Assembly: GCF_000281045.1 (NCBI RefSeq)
Contig: NW_008246083.1
Coordinates: forward strand, 537,390 to 568,862
Source: Saprolegnia diclina VS20
Lineage: Eukaryota; Oomycota; Saprolegniomycetes; Saprolegniales; Saprolegniaceae
Length of the DNA: 31,473 nt
Direction of reading: 5' to 3'
In this document: positions 1-7,040 of the stretch, in pieces
How the letters are laid out: the number at the start of each line of letters is the position of its first letter
Numbering within the stretch: the stretch's first letter is position 1
Position numbers and translations under genes: made by a program
Notes under the pieces: generated by a model
Told to the model about the DNA's origin: nothing
Database searches by the model: none
Seen by the model: only the letters and a program-made list of their open reading frames with translations

Positions 1-1521
1 TCACCCATATTTGATACTGCGAGATTTTGGTGAAGTGCATCTGGTGGCGCGTACCGCACGTCTTAAAGTTCCGTGACTAGGTAACGTTATAACTGTGTCT
101 GGTGTTACATGCGCACTGACTCAGACCCAGAGTCGTGCGCACCTCTGGCAGCGATTATGCTCGCTGTCCATAATCGCAGGCCACACGCCGTAGCCGCGGA
201 TTTGATTGCAAACACGAAGGTAAAGACAGTTATAACACGCGCCACCCATCGTCGACGGCAGCACGATGACTAGACACTTCGATACATTCGCCACCAGTTG
301 CGAGACAGCTGCGCGACGAGATTCGCAGTCGCGACCACGTCCGATCTAATGCTCTTGTGGCGCAGAGATTGGAAGCAACTTCCGCTACCACAAAGGCTTT
401 TGACCGCATCAGCCTTTGGACTTCCTCAGATGCTTGACATGACAGGCGGCGCCATGACGGGAGCGTCCTCCATCACGCAAGCCAGCTCCGAACTGATGGA
501 AAGCGACATGCAGAGAGTGATCGATGACCGAGTAACTCACTGCGTTCGCAGGATCCGAGATGTGCTGAAGAACTGGCATTCGGGGGAGACCCAAATTCGA
601 GAGACTGGAGGTCTCGCGACCATGTGCTGCTGCACGGCTCGCAAGCGGCCAATCGGCCGGCGAGAGGGGCAGGCGCAAAGAAGACATGTGTTGACTCACG
701 ACAGCAAAACTTCAATGACAGGTTCAACGTGCCGCGTGTCTGTGAACCTACGAATCGTCAATCGACAGGTCGCAGCACTGCTACACGCCGATGACGCAAG
801 ACCGCGGATGGATAGTGCAAGCCTTTCCGTTGTCCCTGGTACCCATGGACGGACGCGTGCCTTCGGTTGGGTGACTTTGTAATACTGGCACCAGCAGCGT
901 CGAGCTCACTATAGCCTAAGCAGCCATGATCACCGCCCGAAATCAACGTGTGATCGACTATGTGAAGAGCGCCGCGCCATCAAAGTTCAAAGTGGGACGT
1001 ACAATCACCAAAAATCACCCGATCCGTCGCGGCTGTCATCGTTCGAGTCGGTGTCTCATGGTCAATATGAATGGACAAGTGCCGACAAGTCATCAACGAA
1101 CAATGCCGCACCTGGTCGACTCCAGTGCGTGGCGATCTTGTGCGGGACACACGGGCGGGGACTCATGCGAAACCCGAGAGGGGACTGGCTAAAATCGAGC
1201 GAATCAAACGAACGCCACGTTCTCAGAACAATTTGATTCGTCTCTTTTCAGCCAATCATAAGGCTGCGTTTTGGCGGGATGTCGATTTGTTGGAGAACTA
1301 TCTGACTTGAAGATCTGGATTGCATCCTTCCGAGACGCGTCGCACGGGGCAATTTGACACTGCTGCGTCATAGCGGCGTGCCCACTGCAGGGGGTACGAG
1401 GCAGAAACTGTCGTCTCCGGCTCTATTCCCAAGGCCACGTGCACTTGTTGACATGCATTCTGGAATAATTTAACGTTGGGACGAGGCAGACGGTGGTATT
1501 CCAGGGGGTCTAATCAAGCAA

Positions 1522-1554
1522 ATAAGACATTTGTTTGTACATAAGACATTTGTT
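1522..1554. repeat. Short direct repeat, two copies of ATAAGACATTTGTT
   Basis: The 14-base string ATAAGACATTTGTT occurs at 1522-1535 and again at 1541-1554, only five bases apart. It lies in AT-rich non-coding sequence, and a TA run follows at 1678-1693. It is most simply a slippage duplication. Confidence 0.6.
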
Positions 1555-1677
1555 CTTATTTCCCTTGATGGTGGTGTAGAACTCGCACGATCGCGATATC
1601 GTACGGACAGGTCGTTTCCTAGTTGAAGACAATTTTTCCACTCGCAGGATGTCTCCAGGTTAGCGTCGCTCGCATCA

Positions 1678-1693
1678 ATATATATATATATAT
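1678..1693. repeat. TA dinucleotide microsatellite
   Basis: An uninterrupted run of alternating A and T of about eight units in non-coding sequence. No associated gene. Confidence 0.8.
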
Positions 1694-1988
1694 GAACGTG
1701 TTTCGCGTTATCTTCATAGTTACACAAAGACTTCGCATACGTAGAGACTAGCAATCTCCTTCTTCTTCATTCGCTCGCCGGTCCGTGGCTGCGTAGGCGG
1801 CGGCGCGGGGGCTCGTCTGGCTCTTCGCATCAAAATGACATTTTATATTTCCTAGTGACCTCTTCGCTCGGTTGGACCAGCTCTTGTGTTGCGGGTAGCT
1901 CTAAGAATGTTCGTGGCGGACCAAGTTCGGCTGCCTGTTGTACAGACTTGGCTTTATCTCGACGTTAAAAATAAGCTGTATTGCGCTC

Positions 1989-2715
1989 TTATTTGCTGCC
2001 GCCAATGACGAGTTCAAAGACTAGGATGGCCGAGAGCACGAGGATCGCGAGGTAGAGCCGAAAGTTGCTACTGCGCTTGGCCACGAGCTCGGCGCGGTCG
2101 CCTTCCGACTCGAGCCCGAGCGTCGCGCGGTCAATGTCCTGGTTCATATCGTCAAGCAGTCGGTGGTGCAAGTCGGTCTCGTCCTTGATCGCAAACGAAA
2201 AGTGCTTCAAGTTCGCGACGCCCGACCCAATGATCGCGAGTTGGTCGTCCTGGTCTGCTCCACAGTATGAGACCTCGAGCTAGCGTGCATCTCGTTACCT
2301 TGCATCATTTGGTTCTGGATGCGCAGCATTTGCGAGCCGGCCTCGACTGTTGACGCCCTACTTAAGGCCGTGAGCATCGTGCCAGTCAAGATGGCGCCTA
2401 CCCGCGCGTGCCTTGGGCGCGGCTGTTGTACGTCGTCAAGAGCGCCGACGTCTGGCCTTCCAGCGTCTTGAGGAGGTCTTCTCGCCGCCGGATCTCTTGC
2501 GGCGTCGCGACAGCGTTGGACGTCGGGACCGCGGTCATCGCGTCAAAGTCGCGGCGCAGCTTGGCGGCGCTCTGCTGCAGCGCGAAGACGCTCGTGCCCA
2601 GGTTCGTGGCCGCGCTCGTCCGGACCATCGAGCTCAGGCTCTGCTGCGAGGCCCGCGCGTTCTCGAGCCGGTCCATCCAGGCGCTCCAGGCGGCCGCGCT
2701 GCTTGTCTTCGCCAT
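1989..2715 (-). CDS. Qc-type SNARE (syntaxin 6/8-like), tail-anchored
   Basis: Membrane-fusion t-SNARE acting in the endomembrane system. Three exons, 2715-2402, 2357-2299 and 2254-1989, joined by introns of 44 nt (TAG acceptor) and 44 nt (CAG acceptor), give a continuous 212-residue protein. Residues 1-110 are a helical N-terminal region. A SNARE heptad motif follows (about 118-178), running from RIQNQMMQDQDDQL through VANLKHFSFAIK to LLDDMNQDID. A C-terminal membrane anchor comes next (YLAILVLSAILVFELVI) and a short GGSK tail. This is the order and size of Qc SNAREs such as syntaxin 6, syntaxin 8 and plant SYP51/61. Aligned from memory without gaps to syntaxin 6, the zero-layer position reads His (in DLHHRLLDD) where Gln is expected. 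Start chosen at MAKTSS; an in-frame ATG six codons upstream is possible. Subfamily is inference; the SNARE call is strong. Confidence 0.87.
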
Positions 2716-3046
2716 GCTTCTGCTTCGCCCCAATCTGCGTCGCAGCCGTTGCCACGCCGAGCGATTTAATAATGAAAATTAATGGCCAATACTTACATCC
2801 AGTATAAAAGGAATAAAAGAAGATCTTCCACCGTGAATTATATAGGGGTCGCTGGACCTTGGACTTTGTATACCTGATTGAAGTTGCCGATTTTAGTCGC
2901 CTGTTGAACCTGCGCCGCGAATACAGCTCGGTGATTGGCTCATGTATTTTTAATTAGTGTATGGTGTATAAGCCACACTAATCATGAAACATATTATAGT
3001 GTATATTTTGGGCTTATCCGGCACGACGGGAAGTTCGACGACGAGC
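2716..3046. promoter_or_regulatory. Shared divergent promoter region
   Basis: This 331-base gap separates the SNARE gene (-) from the four-helix membrane protein (+). It is AT-rich next to both genes and contains an ATTGG (inverted CCAAT) at 2934-2938 and a TATA-like stretch near 2990-3008 (ACATATTATAGTGTAT). A second in-frame ATG at 2984 lies inside it, so the downstream protein might start 21 residues earlier. No experimental promoter evidence. Confidence 0.4.
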
Positions 3047-3653
3047 ATGAGCGCAAAGCACGAAGCCCTGCATGCAGCGATCTGGGGCGGCGCCGCCACC
3101 AACGGACCAGCGCCCCTGTCGATTGGCCGCCAATACGTTCGTCGTCGTCTACCAAGCTGGGCTAAGGCGCCTCGGTAGGTTGTTGTCGCGCTGCGCTTCA
3201 TCTTGCTTGTTGCGTCGGCGGCGTATGAGAGTGCGTGGACAACGGACGCGGCCAAGGCAACCGGTATTGCGCTTGCGCTGTACCTCTTGGCGTTCCTTCT
3301 CTTTGCGCGACGCCAGCTACCACTCGTACCACGCGCTTCTCTATGCAGCTTGGCACAACGGACTGTCTGTAGTACATTCGGCTGGTCTTCTTCCTCACAC
3401 TGCTCAGCGCGTTCGCCGACGTGGGCCGCCCGCTTGTGCAGTTGCGAGGTCGAGAGCCCATGGACTGGCCTCAAGCGACCTTGTTCGCTGCGACGCTCTC
3501 TGTTGCCTGTGCCAGTGTTGGCATCAACGTACGTACTTGTAGCAACAACCCATCGAGCATCCTGCCTGTTTCTAGATCCACATCTTGTACCAAGTGGTAC
3601 AGCAGTCGTTTACCAACAAACAACGTCGCAAGCTGGCCAAGAAGCAGTCGTAG
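3047..3653 (+). CDS. Orphan four-helix membrane protein with KKXX ER-retrieval tail
   Basis: I do not recognise the family. Four exons (3047-3136, 3179-3325, 3373-3528, 3576-3653) separated by introns of 42, 47 and 47 nt, all ending TAG, give 156 residues with every phase matching. After about 30 hydrophilic residues there are four hydrophobic segments: VVVALRFILLVAS, GIALALYLLAFLLFA, YIRLVFFLTLLSAF and TLFAATLSVACASVGI. The C-terminus is basic (NKQRRKLAKKQS), and its last four residues, KKQS, fit the dilysine KKXX signal that retrieves membrane proteins from Golgi to ER when the tail is cytosolic. Four helices would put both ends on one side. An upstream in-frame ATG at 2984 would add 21 residues. 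Exon structure is well supported; function unknown. Confidence 0.72.
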
Positions 3654-3847
3654 CTGTGTGCTGTAGCCGCCGTCAACGACCACTCTCTGGACTTGTCCTC
3701 GATGGTGTGGCCCCCCGCGCCCCTCCACGTTGTACACGACAACATTATCGTTGAGATATGGAGATAGAGTCATATTAGAAAGCTGACGTTCAAAGGCGCA
3801 AGGTTGTAAATGCGTGTCACGGCTAGTGCCTCTTGCTGCACGATGTA

Positions 3848-4393
3848 CTATGGCAACGGCGGTGTCAAGTCGGCTTTGGGCGGCAGCATGTAGAGGTAGA
3901 TGGGAAACTTAGCATCGGCCTTGGTCGCGCCGTCGGCCGTCGCAGCACACATACGCGTCTCGACCAGATACGGGTCCATGGCGTCAATGCGATAGAGGTA
4001 CGTGAGGATACGGAGCGGCTTGGCGCGGAGGCGGCTCGTGCACGCTTCAAGCTGCCGGAACACTTGCTTGAGGCCCCGCTCAATGAGGAAGAGGAAGAGA
4101 ACCGTCACGTCGTCGTCAATGGGAATCTCAAGCGCATTGCCGCAGTGTATGTGGACCTTGTCGCTGATGCCCATGGACGCAGCGCTGGCGCGGATGGCCT
4201 CGACGCGCGCTCGGTCGATCTCGATACCAATGCTCTTGGCCACGCAGAGCTCGGTCACCGCGTAGAGAAGGACGCGGCCGTCGCCGCAGCCCACGTCGCA
4301 GATGACATCGCTCGGACCGACCTTGGCCAAGGCGAACGCTTCGGCAAGGACGGCGCGGGGCGTCGAGTGCAACGTCTTGCGTGGGGCGATCAT
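3848..4393 (-). CDS. Class I SAM methyltransferase, FAM173/ATPSCKMT-like
   Basis: Single-exon, 181-residue S-adenosylmethionine-dependent methyltransferase. The SAM-binding motif I is VICDVGCGDGRVLL (about residues 31-44), followed by the acidic post-I element GIEIDRARVEAIR and by GNALEIP with DDDVTVLFLFL as motifs II/III. This order, the short length and the lack of extra domains fit the FAM173 group, whose animal members N-methylate lysines of mitochondrial proteins such as ATP synthase subunit c. No N-terminal membrane helix is visible, unlike the animal enzymes. Start taken at MIAPRK. The frame stays open upstream to 4516, but that part overlaps the ATTGG-rich promoter. It converges on the membrane-protein gene and shares its promoter with the BCL7-like gene. 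Substrate is inference. Confidence 0.78.
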   Translation of the reverse strand: MIAPRKTLHSTPRAVLAEAFALAKVGPSDVICDVGCGDGRVLLYAVTELCVAKSIGIEIDRARVEAIRASAASMGISDKVHIHCGNALEIPIDDDVTVLFLFLIERGLKQVFRQLEACTSRLRAKPLRILTYLYRIDAMDPYLVETRMCAATADGATKADAKFPIYLYMLPPKADLTPPLP

Positions 4394-4750
4394 GAGCAAA
4401 CCAAGGTCTGTGAGCGTCGATTGGCTAAAATAGAACGCACCGAGCCATGTGGATTGGTTGAAAATCAATGAAATATCTTTGGAATAGCCACACGAGTGAC
4501 CACGGCGGGTGTGCATAGCGAAAGTACGCGCTCATAAGCACCTTTGCACTTCTTAAAGTAATAGTCTAGGACACTGTCCTCTTCCCGCTGCTTGGCTTGA
4601 CCCGCGCGTGGACGTCATCCCGAGGCCGCCATTGAACGGTTGAACCGAAGGCGACTCGGATTGGCTGAAATGGTGTAAATGTAGTGATTGGTCAAAAAGA
4701 AAATTGTCGTTTTGGATTGGCCATTCTCCACTAAGTTCGGCCCAACACCC
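4394..4750. promoter_or_regulatory. Divergent promoter with five ATTGG (CCAAT-box) elements
   Basis: The gap between the FAM173-like gene (-) and the BCL7-like gene (+) carries ATTGG at 4420, 4453, 4660, 4687 and 4716, all on the + strand, four of them preceded by G. Two share a longer context, ATTGGCTRAAA. Five copies in about 300 bases is far above chance, and CCAAT boxes are bound by NF-Y in eukaryotes. The array probably serves one or both flanking genes. Confidence 0.55.
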
Positions 4751-5437
4751 ATGGAGCTCGGGTTGCCGCAGGACGACGTTGAGGTCGTCCGCGTCCGGAA
4801 GTGGCGCCGTGAGCTCAAGCCCATCGGACCCGGCGGACACCTCGAGATCATGTCGTGGGTGCCAGAGGTATCTGTACCCACGCTTGCTCTGCAGCAGTCG
4901 CGTCACCTGAACGCAGATCCGAAGGGCTCGTCGGCGACGACAAAGAAAAGTGCCAATGCGCGAAAGCGCGCCGCCGCCGATGGCTCAGCCGCGCGTATGA
5001 CGCGCAGTCTGCGCCACAATGCCGGCAGCGGATCCGAGCTGTGGGGCCAACTGCCGCCGCCATCGACGCGCACGGCCACGCGTGGCAAGGAGGAGAAGAA
5101 GCTCGAGATCCATATGGCCCTCGACCAAGGGCAGCATCACTACGACGCGGTGCCACCTTCGCACGTCTCGTCGGCCGTCCCCACGGATACATCGGCGCCA
5201 TCGTCCAAGCCCACGTCACCCGCCAAGGTGACGAGCACCGCGACGACGCCAGCCGAGCCGGTGCTTTCAACCATCAGCAGCGTGGACTCGAACAGCGACT
5301 TTCTAGCGGGCATGATCCCATATGACGGTAGCGCCGACGACGATGACGACGACGACGACGAAGGATACCGTACATTATCACCGAGCTCGTCGCCCGAGGT
5401 CTCGGCGTCACCGTCGCCCGCCGCGTCGCCCATTTAA
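4751..5437 (+). CDS. BCL7-like protein (putative SWI/SNF-associated)
   Basis: A 228-residue mostly disordered protein with one conserved N-terminal block. Residues about 10-36 read VEVVRVRKWRRELKPIGP then HLEIMSWVPE, which matches the BCL7 N-terminal signature (VRKWEKKWV ... LRIYKWVPV). BCL7 proteins are small subunits of BAF/SWI-SNF chromatin remodellers that contact the nucleosome acidic patch through this arginine-rich segment. The rest is basic, then Ser/Thr/Pro-rich, with an acidic run of Asp near residue 197-204 and a final Ser-Pro-rich tail. I start at 4751 rather than the in-frame ATG at 4688, because the extra 21 codons contain two ATTGG promoter elements. A short in-frame intron near 4867 cannot be excluded. 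Family call comes from one motif. Confidence 0.62.
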   Translation: MELGLPQDDVEVVRVRKWRRELKPIGPGGHLEIMSWVPEVSVPTLALQQSRHLNADPKGSSATTKKSANARKRAAADGSAARMTRSLRHNAGSGSELWGQLPPPSTRTATRGKEEKKLEIHMALDQGQHHYDAVPPSHVSSAVPTDTSAPSSKPTSPAKVTSTATTPAEPVLSTISSVDSNSDFLAGMIPYDGSADDDDDDDDEGYRTLSPSSSPEVSASPSPAASPI

Positions 5438-5450
5438 CGTTCTCTTCTAT

Positions 5451-5860
5451 CTATTGTGTGAGCTTCTCGGCGAGGCGTTGCAGCATGAGCGTCTCGTCCG
5501 ACTACATCGCAGCCATATCGTGGCAGATTCGATGCAAGGTGCAACGTACCGGTTTGGCAAACTTTGGGTTGTGCCGATAGAGATACTTGGCCAAGTAGTC
5601 GAGGGGCTTGATCGGCAGCACGAGTTCGCCGTTGCACTTGCGCCGGAGAGCATCATCGTGCGCACGTAAGAGGCTCTTGAGCGCTACCAAGATGCTTCGC
5701 AAGACGATGCGACGCCACGCTCGTACGCACCTGGGATCAAGCATGGCATGAGCTCGCGGACGAGGTACTCTTGCTCTTGCTGGTCGGCTTCCGAGCCTCC
5801 GCCGTGCACGAGCGAGGCCAAGAAGGCCTGCGCTAGCTCGTCTTCCGAGATCGTTGCCAT
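5451..5860 (-). CDS. Small DPY30-motif protein
   Basis: A 104-residue protein from three exons (5860-5731, 5683-5550, 5501-5451) joined across introns of 47 and 48 nt, both ending TAG. The C-terminal half carries a DPY30 dimerisation motif: a first helix (YLVRELMPCLIPALKSLL), then PIKPLDYLAKYLYRHNP, equivalent to the P-x-x-(Y/F)-LA-x-YL-x-x-NNP signature. DPY30 motifs form dimers that dock amphipathic helices in COMPASS histone methyltransferase complexes and in the axonemal radial spokes. The protein is about the size of DPY30 itself but is better called a DPY30-domain protein, because both settings are possible; oomycetes have motile zoospores. It ends 13 bases from the stop of the convergent BCL7-like gene and shares a 131-base promoter with the GAMT-like gene. 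Confidence 0.74.
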
Positions 5861-5991
5861 TGCTTATTGCGAAACGGGCCTGTATTTTCGGCGGCTCGGC
5901 TATCCGATAAGGGGATCGTGCGGCGTGCCCCGCCGTAGCCTTCCCAGCACCCCTTTTTCGAAATAATAATAATAATAATATTATTATTGCG
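5861..5991. promoter_or_regulatory. Divergent promoter with an 18-base AAT/ATT palindrome at a start codon
   Basis: The 131 bases between the DPY30-like gene (-) and the GAMT-like gene (+) must hold both promoters. An (AAT)n tract from about 5962 runs into (ATT)n, giving the perfect palindrome AATAATAAT/ATTATTATT at 5971-5988. It ends three bases before the ATG at 5992, so in the + transcript it could form a weak A-U hairpin right at the start. Confidence 0.5.
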
Positions 5992-7040
5992 ATGGACGAG
6001 GCGAACGTGTACACGCGGGACGAGACCGACGCCGACGTGCTCCTGAGCTCCGTGGGCCAGCAGGTCATGATGGCCTGGGAGAGAGACTACATGGAGCAGT
6101 GCGTCGAGCGCCTCGCCATCACGCCGGCAAGCGACGTCCTCGAGATCGGCTTTGGCCTCGGCTACTCGGCCACCAAGATCATGACGTACTCGCCCAAGAC
6201 GTATACGATCATTGAATGCGACCCGGTCGTCATCGCCCGCATCAAAGCATGGGCGACAAGCTACAGCAACGTGCGCATCGTGCATGGCGCGTGGCAGACA
6301 CAGCTACCTGCGTTGCCAGGTACGTCGCGTCCATCAACATACTGCAGCGCGCTCATGGTCCGTAGCCTTCGATTGCATCTTCTTTGACGACTACCCACTG
6401 CCGCAAAACGAACGCGATGATGCCAACCACACAATCTCACGGTACAACCCTTGATTTCACATCGTCCGCTGCCAACGAGGGCGTAGCTGGTACGAGTTTT
6501 TGGACCTCGCGCTTAACTGGCACACCAAGCTTCATGGCCGTATCACGGGCTACCTCGCACGCCCTCTGAGCCTCGAGCGTCCCGGCTGCACCGTCTCGCT
6601 GCGGGCCGTGTCGGTATCTCCACAGTCCTCCTTGTGTCGCACGAAGAACACAGTCGGGGTGTAGGTCGACGTGCCTCCCCACTGCTCGTACTTTCCGTAT
6701 CAAGAGGCGCTGGTGCCGCTCATTACGCGCTGCGAAGAGGTCTCTCCACAGATTACGGCCTATGGCCTCCCGACACGCAGCGGCGTCGGTCCCGTGGCCG
6801 TCGCACACCCCAAGCTCATTGCACTGCGGTCACCTAACCCTACTCGTATGTATCCTCATGCTCACGTCTAGTCGTCAGCTCGATGCTCAAAAGCACAAGG
6901 AAGCGACCTCCTCCAGCGCACCGCCCGAGGTCCCCATCATGCCGACCCCCCGTTCGCGTGCTGATACATTGCGGGCCCTGCGGGAGGCCAAAGCTCGAAA
7001 GAACGCCACATCGAGTGCATTCGCCGCTAACTCGGGTTAA
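5992..7040 (+). CDS. Guanidinoacetate N-methyltransferase-like SAM methyltransferase
   Basis: Five exons (5992-6319, 6366-6441, 6487-6613, 6665-6828, 6872-7040) with introns of 46, 45, 51 and 43 nt, all GT...TAG, give 287 residues. The body follows GAMT order: VMMAWERDYM (like VMERWETPYM), motif I DVLEIGFGLGYSATKI, YTIIECDPVVIARIKAWA, VHGAWQTQLPAL, and AFDCIFFDDYPLP, whose Asp-Tyr-Pro aligns with the substrate-binding DTYPL of GAMT. GAMT methylates guanidinoacetate to creatine. The same fold occurs in the arginine methyltransferase RMT2, so the acceptor remains uncertain. The last 60 residues form a basic, Ser/Pro-rich extension not typical of GAMT. Its 3' end overlaps the convergent LRR-C2 gene by 14 bases. 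Confidence 0.8.

Larger units (their letters stand above)
1..1988. other. Intergenic region without a supportable gene
   Basis: I see no gene here. The open frames are short, overlap on both strands, lack recognisable domains, and do not join through the short GT...TAG introns seen in every real gene of this window. The longest, 298-882 on +, has no family resemblance I can see. Composition is more mixed and AT-richer than the coding part. The stretch holds a TA run at 1678-1693 and a pair of 14-base direct copies at 1522-1535 and 1541-1554. It could be intergenic or decayed DNA. Confidence 0.55.

Noticed and set aside
298-882. 194-codon + frame in the first 2 kb
   Set aside because: No recognisable motif, no codon-bias signal like the real genes, and competing frames on the other strand.
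5833-6285. 150-codon - frame overlapping the DPY30/GAMT promoter
   Set aside because: It runs through the AAT/ATT tract (poly-Ile stretch) and is antisense to GAMT-like exon 1; the DPY30-like start at 5860 is in another frame.
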